Source of the DNA: Kitagawia praeruptora
Taxonomy: Eukaryota > Streptophyta > Magnoliopsida > Apiales > Apiaceae
Reading direction: 5' to 3'
Assembly: GCA_037693485.1 (NCBI GenBank)
Contig: CM075351.1
Coordinates: 13,387,001 to 13,451,000 of the forward strand
DNA length: 64,000 bases
A program made the translations under genes and the position numbers. Shown in pieces: positions 37,576-49,439 of this stretch. Positions within the stretch are counted from its first letter, which is position 1. Every line of letters starts with the position of its first letter. The notes below the pieces were generated by a model. It was not told the DNA's origin. It was given only the letters and a program-made list of their open reading frames with translations, and did no database searches.

Positions 37576-38374
37576 GGTTTTTTTTTTTAGTATGTTGCTG
37601 TAGTTTAAATTGGAATTTAGGCATTAAAGTAAGGTGCTCAAGTTTTATTACTGAGAATAACTGACCGAATAAATGAGAAGATTTGTTACAAGCTTATAGA
37701 CTCCACAAAAGGAATTTTCTGTGTTAAATATTCAGAACTAGGAATTAGGAAATGGCATGTCGATTTTTTAATCTTTTTAAAATACAGTATTTCCTACTGG
37801 AGTGCTACCGCAACTCACACTGAAAATTCTATGTTTATAGTACTACCATGTTATCGGAGTAAAGTAGATTATTGTGAATGTTTAATATTCTTGATTCTAG
37901 TAGTAGAGCTTTCTCTGAAGTTGTTTATTTATACCTAACAGTGTAGAATTTTTAGAAAAGTGAATATTGTTATGAGTTGTTTTATTTCCATTGGGATAGT
38001 CTCTGTCATTAGCTGATAGTGAGCGAGTATTATGGGTCTGTTTGGCTCAGCTTAATTTATGGGCTTATGAACTTATTTTTGGGTAAAAATTTTATATTTT
38101 GATAATTTTTTTTATACAAGTATTTAATGTATGTTTGAAATTCAATAAGTTGCAAAAATAAGTTGAAAAATAAGTTAGAAAGTTAGGAATCTCTAACTTT
38201 GTCTTAAAATAAGTTGACTTATTCTGGAAAAAAGTTCCCCCAAACACCCCCATATATATTATCATCTAAAAGTATGAAGGACTTGGTGTTACATGTGAGT
38301 TTCCACTGATTGCTAGAACTTGTTCGACATCGAACATGTGATTGTATGATTTGCTTAGTTGATGTGAACTCTAG
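37576..38374. other. Spacer with probable hAT-like MITE
   Basis: No gene is seen. About 38034-38251 is bounded by GGGTCTGTTTGGCTCAG and CCCCCAAACACCCC, whose ends are imperfect inverted repeats of the GGGGTGTTTGG type common in plant hAT-like MITEs. I could not find a clean 8-bp target duplication. Confidence 0.4.
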
Positions 38375-39911
38375 CCTCAAGAGAGATACTCGATTCATGA
38401 TTTTAAGTATTTGGCGGTAAATGCAAAGAAAAAGAATAGAGAAGCAGTTATCGATGAGGTGAAAACAGCATTGCGGAAAAATATACCAGTGAACGGAATG
38501 CTTTGGGCAAGTGACGAGTTTTTCCAGTTTAAAGGAAAAGTAAGTATCACAAAAACAAAAAATGAAAAAAAAAATGTTTTTATTAATTGAAGTTTGTCAT
38601 TGTCTTCATTATTGGTCTGATATTCATATACATTTTTATTTTTAGAGCATCTTCGATCAAAACATAATGCATAAACCCGACCACATAGTTTTGATTGTGG
38701 GTTATGGAGAATACAAAGGTACTCAGTTTTTCAAGATCAAGAACACATACGGTTCAACATGGGGCCATGAAGGTTATGCTTTTGTTGCAATTTCTCAATT
38801 CAAATCATTTGCATATATATATAAGAGGAGACGCATATTGCATGGGAGCTAAACCGCCTAAGAGGATTATGGTCTTCTATACCAGCAAGAGAACTAAGAC
38901 ACTTGCTAAGGTAATGTGAATAAATAAATTATTACACTCTTATATATACTATATCATTTACTTTGATTTTATATATTCTGATTACTTATTATTTTATATA
39001 TTTTCAGAATTTTGCTAAGAACTCGAACGAAAATTATGCAACTGCAGTCTCATCATCAAAGTACCGACTTTCAGATGTTATATTTATTCCGAACAACTTG
39101 GTAAGCTTGATTTCAAATGTTTGGAGTTATTTACGTACGTAGTTGTTTGATGCACTTAAAACTCAGGAATGTAATGCTTGTTCTTGTATAAACAGGATGG
39201 CTATGCTACAAGTATGATAGAGTTTAAAGCGAAATTTAAAAAAGAGTCGATGGCTCTTTTTCTTATGGACAAAGTGTAAGTAATTTTTTGCAAGTTTTTA
39301 TTAGTTATAACAACCTGCTTTAACATTACTAATATTGTATTTCGACTAATTTGCAGGGAAAATAAGAAGAAATTCTTGAGTTCATTCTATAATTTGCTAG
39401 ATAAGAAGGTACACTCATATTATCACAAGAACTTTCTGAAGCACAAACATGGGTTTATTTTGTTCCCGAATGTATGTTAAGCAAATGAAAACAAATTGTC
39501 ATCGCAGGAACAACAAAAACCGCTCATGCAGAATATTCAGTATGCTGTGTTTGGATTTCATCCGGTGAGAAAACATGATATCTGATTACTTATATATTAA
39601 TTATAATTTCCTTCATCCTCATCTATATATAATTGAATTGTTCACAGCTTGATGTGTAATTTTGTTCTTTTCTGACTATATATAATGACTATTAGATCGC
39701 TAAGAAGACTGATGCAGGCCTTCAAATACTTGGTATGTTTATTTTGAACTTTGATATCTTTCTGTAGATGTATATATGATCTCTCTTTACTATTCTAGCT
39801 ATGTGATATGATTCTAAATTATTGTATAATATATTATTTACAGGTGCTAGACGCTTGATTGATATGGTTAGCGATGATACGAAGGACGTAGATGAGACAT
39901 TTACCAAATAA
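38375..39911 (+). pseudogene. Papain-like (C1A) cysteine protease C-terminal half with novel extension
   Basis: Eight exon-like segments (38375-38539, 38646-38910, 39008-39100, 39196-39275, 39357-39408, 39508-39564, 39696-39732, 39844-39911) with proper splice sites and compatible phases. The first two encode the C-terminal lobe of a papain-family protease: EEFFQF-like SDEFFQFKGK, then HIVLIVGYGEYKGTQFFKIK with the catalytic His, and NTYGSTWGHEGYAFV with the catalytic Asn. The N-terminal lobe with the active-site Cys is absent. A (TA)n run at about 38814-38823 is 2 bases short for the frame, giving a stop at 38852; downstream exons fit the alternative frame. The remaining six segments form an extension of about 130 residues (begins NFAKNSNENYATAV, includes DGYATSMIEFKAKFKK) that I do not recognise. 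It cannot be catalytically active as it stands. Confidence 0.7.
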
Positions 39912-39965
39912 TACTCCTATATTCTTTTTGCTAAATTGTAAATAAATGTTTAATGATTTTATCAG

Positions 39966-40015
39966 GCAAGATATGATCTGGAAAGAGCTGGACAAAGAAT
40001 ACAGCACGGGAAAAG
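39966..40015 (+). other. Possible extra exon of the papain-like gene
   Basis: An AG acceptor is followed by codons ARYDLERAGQRIQHGK and a GTAAAA donor-like site. Joined to an alternative donor at 39866 it stays in frame. Its use is speculative. Confidence 0.35.
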
Positions 40016-40277
40016 GTAAAAGAAGAAGACACCATGATATAATGATATTCATTTATGCTCACTTAGATAGCTTATCCAACTCTTCCCGACCCTCCTTATA
40101 ACGTTTTTCCAGTAAATACCTTGTGCTGCGTTGGTCTTGCTCGCGGCACTCTTCTCTGCTCCATCTAATCTCTTTTCTGCCGTTCTGCTTCTACCAGATT
40201 AGTCCTTATTGATGTTTATTTTGCTGGACGTTTTCTAACCTTCATCATGTGGATTTTTATGTATTTTTTTTTGGCAG

Positions 40278-40334
40278 GTGATTCCAGTCAACGTGCTCAA
40301 GAAGCATGCAGTACTTCTCACTCGTAGAGGCTAA
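40278..40334 (+). pseudogene. Orphan last exon of a cystatin-like gene
   Basis: GTGATTCCAGTCAACGTGCT after a GGCAG acceptor reads VIPVNVLKKHAVLLTRRG and a stop. It matches exon 3 of copies A and C (VMPVKELAEQ..., VMPVKLLTEK...). The sequence after it (TCCAAAACTCTAT, then CAATTACCACCTCTTTT) matches the 3' flank of copy B on both sides of the MITE and LINE insertions, so this is a segmental duplicate of copy B's 3' end. Exons 1 and 2 are not found. Confidence 0.65.
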
Positions 40335-43300
40335 TATGTTTTTGTAATCCAAAACTCTATCGTGCTGTTATATGCTAATCTAAGAGACAATTACCACCTC
40401 TTTTTATTACTTTACTAGCTAGAATGTAAAATGCTGCTCATAATATTTAGCATAGGTACTTTCAACGTACTCTAGATTTACATGTTCTGTAGGTTTGTTT
40501 TAGGATGCAGCCCTGTTTTTGTGGCTCTTTTCATGTTTTTTCCTTAAAGTTTGGCGTTTTGTCATTCCATGCATACCTAACGGTACACAACTACACATAA
40601 GCAACATTTAGAACAGCCTTTGTTGTTCTGTCCAGAATTTGCTTATATATATATCATGGCCTAAACATAGATGGTGTTAAGCCAATTGAGTCTGTGTTGA
40701 TGCTAAGCTAGCATCTCATGGCAAGCAAGCGACAAGAACTACCAGTGGAGCAACCAATATTTGAATCCAAATAAAATATGTAACAAAATTAATCTAGAAA
40801 TAGCCCGGTTAAGTCTGACCTGTTATTAATATAAGTTGACCTGAAATTCGACGAAACTCTAACTTAACGGTTTAAACAAATGGGTAGTCATCAGATAGGA
40901 GCGAAAGACTATAATAAGAATAATCATATAGACTGTCTTTCGAACTATGCATCTGATCATCACCCCCAAAACAAATACATACAAGAAGTTTAGTAAAAAC
41001 TTAATTAGAGAATTACTATATATACAAGCCTCAGAAGGCAGGCACAAGCATCTAGTATAATATTAGACAGAAGACACCATCTCAGCATCCTCTATATTAC
41101 GTTCTTTAAGATTAACCAGCAAAAAAATTCGAATTCTGATCCCAGACAAAGCACATGAAGAAATTAACTGGTCACAGAGAATATTAGGTGATGAAAATAG
41201 CATGACTCAGACATGCTTGTCGTTCAATAATCATTTATGATCATAGGGCACTTTAAATATATAAATCATATACATTAAGCACACACAGGCCGCACATTTG
41301 TACAAGAATATTAACAAAAAAATTAATAATTCAAGAGTAACTCATGATCTATTGGCGGTGATATAACCAGACTGTCTTCAATGCAGAGAGATCTGCAAAT
41401 TACAGTTACAATGAACGAAACCGATCACATTTAATCAGAGCCTGTCTCTCATATTACACAGACATATGCATATACACATTAGTACCTTGTATTGATATAA
41501 ATATACAGGCTCATGCTAAAAAATGCAAAAAAATAATAGTCTTGAGAAACATAAGATATTCTAGAACAAACGCACAGTTGCTACACATATCTACATGAGG
41601 TTGGCTACCTGGAGCATATATTTTAAGGAACTAAACATTAGAAACTGAAAGATATTTAGACATGAACTCATCCAGTCAATAAAGAGTAGATAAAGCATAT
41701 GAGAGCCGCCTAGCCAACCACAAAGCTACCAGTAGCAAAAAAAAACAATACTATCACCAACAGCAAACATGAAAAGCATTAGAAAAGCACACAAATACGG
41801 ATAGGATTGCATTCTGCAAGACTGCAACTACAAGAGATATCATAGAAATCTTAAAAATTAGATCCCTGCCACCTACAGTTAATAGTAATTTGCAGCAATC
41901 TGCTCAAGGCCTGTGGACTTTAGATTTCTGAGTCAATCCCACAATTTTGCCCACACACTTGGACGGTGGCAACATGAATTAACCATCAAAGAAAATTCAG
42001 CTAAAGTCCTGAAAGCTGAAAGCATCCGAAGCCTAAGAATGGTATTGGCTATAAACCTGCATAAGCACGCCCAATCATTCCAGATTTTTATTGCACAATT
42101 ATAGAGTGCCCAGGTTGTACCACATACCAAGGCCAAAGGCAACCAACATTTCCAAAAATGGGCATAAAGTGCACTTAATTTTTTCTACCAAAAGAAATGA
42201 GAAAATGATGCCCAGGAATTACATAAAAAGCTCTGTATTTTTTCACCAATAAGACCTGGTCTAATACAATGAGGAAGTCGATTGCAGGCCAGTAAAAATT
42301 AGAAAGTTATTGCAGCAAACTGTACACAGTTTCTCAAATCAAACTCTATCTAATTTAAGAGTATTTTAGGCTTTTAGACGAGTCTAAAAGTATCGATGAA
42401 ATGTCTAACAGTCACTTGCCGCATGCACAACAAATAAATGATGCTTCAAATGTAATTCATGAAATGGTTTTGCATGAACATGATGCATGCAATTCACGAA
42501 GGCTAATGATTGAGGGGCAATTCTTTGGATACTCAAGTTTTTAAGGCCAAACTACGAAATGTAAAAAACAAGAAATTAAGGAGGAAACTGCGCCAACAAG
42601 CCAACAAGCACAGTTATATGATATCCATCACTCTTTCTAAAATTGAATGAATTACATTTGTTCTAAAGTAAAGGATCTCTCTCAATTTGGATAGCTAGCT
42701 TAATGTAAAAAACTCATAACTTTTTCCAAATATGTACAAAGGGAAGAACAGGTAGTTTGTCTTGTTTCTCTGGTATTAGAACTTAAAATTACTACATTAT
42801 AGACAAACTAACTACATAGCATAAAATTAAATTAATGTGTTACACTTACTATACGCTTTTACAAAGGAAAAACAATAATGTGATGGTGAACTCTCAGTAG
42901 TGTATGTTAAAAGCCATACCATATTTACAAAGATGTCAGAAGACCATGCACTACTTCACCTTATAGACAACAAACGTAAATACAGTCTAAACAGTTACAA
43001 ATTACTTAAGTATCTCTAATTTTGTCGCCGGCTAAGAAGTTAATTAATTCAGAAACACAAATTATCTACCCAACATAAAGAGCTTAATCAACAAATGAAA
43101 CAAAATCATAATTCAACATAAACCCTAATTTCCTTGCCCAACACATAATTAGATATCATAAACTTAAACAAAAACAGAACATACAAGTAAAAAAGCTACC
43201 AAAATAGGAAGATAAGTACCACTTATACATAAAAACATCCTAAAACCATCAAAACCGAAGTACGAATAATTAAGCACTAAATCAAAATCAAGAATCATAT

Positions 43301-44835
43301 TTAAACACCTACAACTTGCAAACTTGCAATCTCATATGTTCTCCACCTTTTGTTTTTCTTTAAACTTTATACCAACGCTTAGAAATATTCACTCCCATCC
43401 TCGAACAAAGACGAGTCTTTGGAGAAAGTAGAAGGCCATCATCAAGACAAGAACGCCAATATGCGCAGCAATAGCCTCCTCTTTGCGCAAAAGTTCCAGA
43501 TGCATGTAAAAAGATCTGGAAAAGTAGTAATCTCCTGAGGCACCGGCCGGTTGCCGAAACAGAGACACATAGTTGTTAAGATTGTTGGAATTTTTTATGT
43601 GTAGATCAGCTTCCAAATAAAGGAAGCTACAAGTAGAGTGTATGGAACCGTAAACCTCAGTGTACATCATCTTACATATAGATAATGAATTAGTAAAATA
43701 AATAAAGAGATTTAGGCCTCTATGAGAAGGGACCGTAGACTTTTTGAGTGGCATCATCCAGAGATCAGCGAAGGTACACAAAATCAACATCTAATACAAC
43801 TGTTCTGTCCATAATTTTTTTACATATATCATAGCCTGAACATATATGGATGGGATCTTAAAGCAGGAAAGCATGAATGAACAAACAACTGTCTTGTAAA
43901 TATCGATCATCAGCATATATAGATGGGATCTTGAGCAGGAAAAAAGGCATGAACAAACTGTCTTGTGAATATCATCAGGTTTAAGTAACCAATTAAGAAT
44001 ACATAAAATCAGGGAATTGACCAGGAAAGCCATATGAACATTAAAGGCCAACACCATCTTAGACAACACAGGTAGAATAACCGAATTTGGCTCGACATCA
44101 ACAGTCACCTATAACCTCATCTGACGACATTCGACCCCAAATAAAAATACTTTATCCTCCTTAACGGGGATGTAAATTTAAAAGTTATACTTATAATTCT
44201 ACATATAGATCTCCACAATATAGATATTCACCAAATCATCGATTTAAAGGAGATAGGTTTTTCAGTTGACAGTTGAAATTTTGGGTACAATTTAACTTAA
44301 TTTAAACGGATGATACTTCATGGAAAATAAGAAATTACAAGATAAACAGTGCCCGGTTTCTATTTACTTCAAACTGGCCAAGCTTAGATATTCAGAATAA
44401 AGGCTCGAAAGATCTTGGACCTAAAATCTAGTGAAGTAGCCGAAGGTCAATCATCCAGAGCATTAACAATCCATGTGTTTTACGATCGAAATCGCACTGG
44501 TAAAAAATTGAACCAATCTTCTTAATTTATAAGCGGAAAAAGTCAGTGACTTTATAAGTTTGGTTTTGATTTCTAATACTAGTCTACTATAAACCACAGG
44601 TAATAAGAGTCATGCATAACACCACACTGAGCCACATACTCATCGATAGTTCAAAAGTAGTGTCCCAATCAAACCTTGACAAAATGGGAAACAAACTTAG
44701 TTGAGTAGTTTTGAATAACAAGAACATGAACTGTACCACTTACAAAAAATGTCATCAGGGTTGAGTAGCTAATTATTGAGGATTGCATTAAACTATATAA
44801 ACAAGGGGCTCCAACACCTGTCTGATTTAGATATA
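40335..44835. other. 4.5 kb without a confident gene
   Basis: Mostly AT-rich sequence. About 40610-40670 (CTGTCCAGAATTTGCTTATA) resembles about 43795-43860, and the latter is itself duplicated at about 43910-43980, so local segmental copies exist. One coding-looking stretch is listed separately (43389-43790). Confidence 0.45.
43389..43790 (-). CDS. Unassigned ORF, possible C-terminal membrane anchor
   Basis: 133 residues. The last 60 or so look protein-like: a soluble part (FRQPAGASGDYYFSRSFYMH) followed by a hydrophobic segment, AAHIGVLVLMMAFYFLQRLV, and the end FVRGWE. The DNA here is more GC-rich than its surroundings. Residues 1-70 are unconvincing and may be intron, in which case this is the last exon of a gene whose other exons are not visible. 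I do not recognise the family. Confidence 0.25.
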   Translation of the reverse strand: MLILCTFADLWMMPLKKSTVPSHRGLNLFIYFTNSLSICKMMYTEVYGSIHSTCSFLYLEADLHIKNSNNLNNYVSLFRQPAGASGDYYFSRSFYMHLELLRKEEAIAAHIGVLVLMMAFYFLQRLVFVRGWE

Positions 44836-44893
44836 GATATAGATAAACAGAAGCGGCAGAGACTTGTTCAGAGAGCTCTTGGACGGGCATCAC
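44836..44893 (-). pseudogene. Second orphan last exon of the cystatin-like family
   Basis: On the minus strand an acceptor CGCAG precedes VMPVQELSEQVSAASVYL, matching exon 3 of copy A. The TAG is replaced by a TATC repeat, so the frame continues to 44669. Its 3' flank (GAACATGAACTGTAC, ATCATCAGGGTT) is matched by the flank of copy C, so it is a duplicate of the 3' end lying downstream of copy C. Confidence 0.65.
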
Positions 44894-45085
44894 CTGCGAA
44901 AAAAGAAGGGGGGAATTACCAGTATGTAATTAGTAGTAGGCTACAGGTATGAAGAGAAGCGAAGAGAATAGAATGTATGAAGATTAGGCATATATACATA
45001 ACAGCAAGATTTATCGAGTAGAACATGAATTGTACTCTACCTTCTTAAATATATATCATCAGGGTTTAGTAGATAAAGGCGGCGT

Positions 45086-46035
45086 CTACGAGAGAAGGGC
45101 AGATACTTTTTCAGTGAGCAACTTGACAGGCATCACCTGCAAAAAAAAAAAAAGAAGGGGCAAATAACAAAAGCAGTAAGTAATTAGTAGTATGCAGGAA
45201 GGAGTTATGAGACTGAAATTAGAGAATCAAAGAGAATTAATAAGTACGTACCGGGGTACTGGGGAGAGGGTAAACAAACTCAATATCTACAGAAATAACA
45301 TCTGGAATTTTGTCTGAAAATCCTTCAGTTAGGATAGCTTGAAAGTAAATGCCATGATCTTGATCAGGCAAGCAGGCTTTAAAACGGATCCAGAAACGAA
45401 AACCAGCAACAGCACGGCTGTAAGCCTTGACCAAACCAAAATATTTATACTTTGTATGCTGCAGAAACAAAGGATAAACATATTGATCGCAGCACAAATA
45501 ATTAAGATAACAGAAATCAAATTAACTTTAACAACTTTCGTACGTACCTATAGAGAGGAAATTTAGAGCAAATTTAGCAAAAGTGGAGAGATATGATTAT
45601 ATCTATAGATATGATTTTAGTCTTTCGCTTCAATCTTTCGTATGATTATATGCACAATCATTAGTTTGACTTAATTCAAATGGTTGGATAAACTTTCGTA
45701 TGATTATATCGATCAAGAGCAAATTTAGCAAAAGTGGAGAGAGGAAACTCATATCTATAGAGTTGATGTTGAAGGGGATAACACCTGTGCCTTTTGAAGT
45801 AAGTCTTGGTGGCAACCTTGGGTCTGGTGATGGTGGGGCCATCTTCCACCATGTATGTATAGCCACGATCAACTTCGACACGATCACAAATTATATCCTC
45901 ATCCGATTCAACCTCCTCCTTCTTGCCAGACTCCTCATCCGTCGAATCCTCCATCTCATCTTCTGAATATTCCTCATCTGAATAATCTGAATATTCCTCA
46001 TCTGAATATTGTGAATATTCATCCTCCTCCTCCAT
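45086..46035 (-). pseudogene. Cystatin-like copy C, start and exon 1 end damaged
   Basis: Exon 1 runs from 46035 (MEEEDEYSQYSDEEYSDYSD...), exon 2 is 45458-45252 (HTKYKYFGLVKAYSRAVAG, 69 codons) and exon 3 is 45136-45086 (VMPVKLLTEKVSALLS, stop). Compared with copy D the original start codon is ACG, and a CAT codon seven codons later is replaced by TAA, so translation could only begin at the internal ATG used here. The exon 1 donor is also lost: after DRYNH the sequence runs into about 160 bp of scrambled local duplicates (ATAATCATACGAAAG twice, and a second TCTCCACTTTTGCTAAATTT), ending in stop TYPTI-like residues before the normal GTACGTACG intron start. Exons 2 and 3 are otherwise intact. 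Confidence 0.7.
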
Positions 46036-47194
46036 CTTTGAAATTGGCTCGTCTTACTGCTTCACAATCAACTCCGTCCTTCAAAATACCTATTAGGGTT
46101 TCTGGGTCACACACTTTGGCCGACGAATCTTTTGTTTCCTAACGATAAATTAATAAGAGTTGTTAAATTTTAATTAGAATAGTTAGATTTAAATTTAATA
46201 GATAATTTCATTATTAGTAGAATTATTATATTCAAATATTTTTTTTTGAAAGTATTATACTCAAATATCAAAAATTGTATTTTAATAAATCAAATCAAAT
46301 ATAAATGAATTTTCTAAATTGATTATAATTTTTAATATAAAAATTTGTAACTTTTTTTTAGTGTTTGGAAATTGAAATTGTTTTTGAACCATCATTGAAC
46401 TAAAGATGATTTTATGAATTTCACCCATTTTTAAATTTCAAGATAGAGTGGAAAAAGCATTTAAAATCTAATAAATACTTATTTTTTTTAATTATTTTAG
46501 TTTTGATTGATTACTTTTTGTTTTATTCTTTCAAATTTAGAAATTCTTTATTTATTCATGCAAAATATTAAAATTTATCTAACTAAACTCAAATTTAACA
46601 AAAAAAATATTATTAAATGAGAATGAAATTGTATAAAATCGTATACAAATTTATACTATTTAAATTACTTATAAAAAAATAATTAATATATTATTGAATA
46701 ATAAATTATCCACTAATTATGAAAAATTTAATTTAGGAAGAATATAGATAGTAAAATAGAGAACATTTTCTAAAAAAATAAATAAAGGAAAATTAAATTA
46801 GACAAAAATTAATTTTTTTGTTGGGAACAAAAATTAAATTAATTGAAACGCATATGACACAGCCTATTTGTAGTACGAGGAATCAACCTAACTTAAATTA
46901 GATTGTAATAAGTAATTAATTTAATCTATCATAGGAATTTTAGAAGATGCTATCTGTGAGAAGAAAAACTTCCAAGTCAATCTATAGTTTTGATGTTTTA
47001 CACTGGAAGAAGTTCAGCCTACTAATCAAGCCTCAGTATAAAATCAAAGAAGTGGATTTATTTAGAGTGACAGAGATTTCTACAGTGACAGGTGATTATC
47101 AGTCAGAGTACAAGAGATTTAAAGAGAGATGAGACAAGAAAAAGGACCACGTGTTTAAAGTCAGAAATGAAGAACAATCGTTGAAGTTAGTCGT
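46036..47194. other. Spacer between copies C and D
   Basis: The first 60 bp are the former 5' end of copy C. The rest is AT-rich with no gene. The 61-residue ORF at 46947-47132 has no recognised motif. Confidence 0.5.
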
Positions 47195-47259
47195 TCATGA
47201 ACCAGACAGCACATCGAACGTCAACAAAAAATTCAATGGTATTTCTTTATTAATTTCAG

Positions 47260-47770
47260 CGGCTGTAAGCCTTGACCAAACCAAAATATTCATACTTTGT
47301 ATGCTGTAGAAACAAAGGATAAACATATTGATCGCAGCACAAATAATTAAGATAACAGAAATCAAATTAACTTTAACAACTTCCGTACGTACCTCGATAT
47401 GATTATATCGATCAAGAGCAAATTTAGCAAAAGTGGAGAGAGGAAACTCATATCTATAGAGTTGATGTTGAAGGGGATAACACCTGTGCCTTTCGAAGTA
47501 AGTCTTGGTGGCAACCTTGGGTCTGGTGATGGTGGGGCCATCTTCCACCATGTATGTATAGCCACGATCAACTTCGACACGATCAGAAATTACATCCTCA
47601 TCCGATTCCACCTCCTTCTTGCCGGACTCCTCATCCGTCCAATCCTCCATCTCATCTTCTGAATATTCCTCATCTGAATAATCTGAATATTCCTCATCTG
47701 AATATTGCGAATATTCATCCTCCTCCATCATTGGAATTGGCTCGTCATGCTGCTTCACAATCAAATTCAT
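47260..47770 (-). pseudogene. Cystatin-like copy D, truncated in exon 2
   Basis: Exon 1 (47770-47393, 126 codons) is intact: MNLIVKQHDEPIPMMEEDEY, the acidic tail, and FAKFALDRYNHIE before a GTACGTACG donor. Exon 2 starts at 47303 (HTKYEYFGLVKAYSR) and stops matching at about 47260, where unrelated sequence (CTGAAATTAATAAAG) follows. The rest of the cystatin-like domain and exon 3 are gone. Read through intron 1 the ORF ends at 47195. Very similar to copy C in exon 1 and intron 1, so C and D are recent tandem duplicates. Confidence 0.75.
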
Positions 47771-47803
47771 CCTTCAAATTACCTATTAGGGTTTCTGGGT
47801 TTC

Positions 47804-47981
47804 TCAGTTCCATCCAACGGCTGGGATTCTATAAAAATATTTTTATGATCCGACGGATATTTTTCGCGGATTGACTTTTTTACGTTTCTGCGGATAGGCT
47901 TTTTTACGTTCCGCGAAAAATATCCGTAGATCATAAAAAATATTTTTATGGAATCCCATTCGTTGGATCCTGGGAAACTGA
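47804..47981. mobile_element. Fold-back MITE with about 65-bp arms
   Basis: The left arm (TCAGTTCCATCCAACGGCTG ... GACGGATATTTTTCGCGGA) is matched by an inverted right arm (TCCGCGAAAAATATCCGTAG ... GTTGGATCCTGGGAAACTGA) around a short centre. It sits 34 bp upstream of copy D's start codon, replacing the flank seen in copy C. Confidence 0.75.
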
Positions 47982-48143
47982 TTGTTAAACAGAACTTATT
48001 GTTAAATAGGGGTCCCCAGGACCCTATATGTATATGTAGGCCATTATTATAGAGAGAACGAGTATAGGAGAGAACCCTCTCCATAAATCTCAACCATCTT
48101 CTACAACTTTGGGTGAGTACCTATGTTGAATCCAAATTTGATA

Positions 48144-48426
48144 CTCCCTCCGTCCATTTCATTTCTTTACACTTTCTATTTTGGGCCGTCCATTCCATTT
48201 CTTTACATTACTAAAAATAGTAACTTTTAATAATAAAATACATTATTACATCCACTACTTCACTCCACCTTTTCAACCCTTTACACTATTACACCCACTA
48301 CTTCACTTATTTTAACAATAAAATTACTATTACACCCACTACTTCATTTATTTTAACAATATTACATCCACTATCTTGGTTTCCGTGCAAAAAGCAAACG
48401 TAAGGAAATGAAAAAAACAGAGGGAG
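48144..48426. mobile_element. Stowaway-type MITE
   Basis: Ends CTCCCTCCGTCCATTTCATT and AAAAAACAGAGGGAG are the terminal inverted repeats of plant Stowaway (Tc1/mariner) MITEs, flanked on both sides by TA. No coding capacity. Confidence 0.88.
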
Positions 48427-49436
48427 TATTAAGTTTCAATAATACACAATAGAACACCTTACAGAATAGTACTCAAGAACTCAACATGCAATAATATTAC
48501 ATCATTTCTTAATGGTAGCATCAACCTTCTGTATATTCCAAATGTCCAAATGTCTGTTCCAATCGTCAAGCAATCAAGTTCTTTATGTAATATTTTCATC
48601 GAAGTTGACCATATCTTCTTAGTTTATTCCAAATTTGTTCATATATAATCTCTTGAGTATTTCTTTCCATATTTTTCATCACCCACAATTAATATTTTAA
48701 TTTAAAAATTTTCATATCTATTCTTTTTAATATTTTTTATTGCTCACTATTTATTCGGAAGTGTGTAATAATAAATTCAAAAAAATCAAAGATATGGTAA
48801 TAATCATGTACATAATAGTCTAATAGGAAAGATTATATAAGTGAATCAAGACAAACATGTACATATTCTTCCAATTTTCCTTATTATGGCTTAATCAAAA
48901 AAACACTTTTTCAATATATTTTTTAAAAAAAATTATATGATATTTCTAGAGCTTTAAAAAAACATATAAGGAATTCTCTCAAAAGACCCAATGATTAATT
49001 TCAAATTTTAAAAGATTTAATCCAAATATGGAAATGAGCTAATACAACCTATATATGTTAAAGAATCTCAAACATATAGATAGGAATATTTTAATTGTAA
49101 CCTATATATTTTAATTTTCATTCAAAATTTCTTTTAAAATATAATTTTTAGGAATATTCTTTTAAATTAACAATTTTTGAGGTTCTTTGAGGTGTTTTGC
49201 ATAATATATAATGTTAATTTGTTACCTATTATTTATTTTTAAGATTCCAAAATGTATTTGAATAAGTTATATCTTTTTAAATAGTATATTTTTAATATTT
49301 TTGAGATTTTTTAAGATATTTAATTTATAATTATGAAGATTCTTTAAAAAAAACACTTATTGAAACACTTGACGATTATTTTTAAAAATAATATTCATAT
49401 CTTTTTTAATTTAATTTTGGAAAATAGATTTCATTT
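48427..49436. other. AT-rich spacer
   Basis: No gene or clear repeat end is seen. It grades into the tandem arrays to the right. Confidence 0.5.
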
Positions 49437-49439
49437 TTT

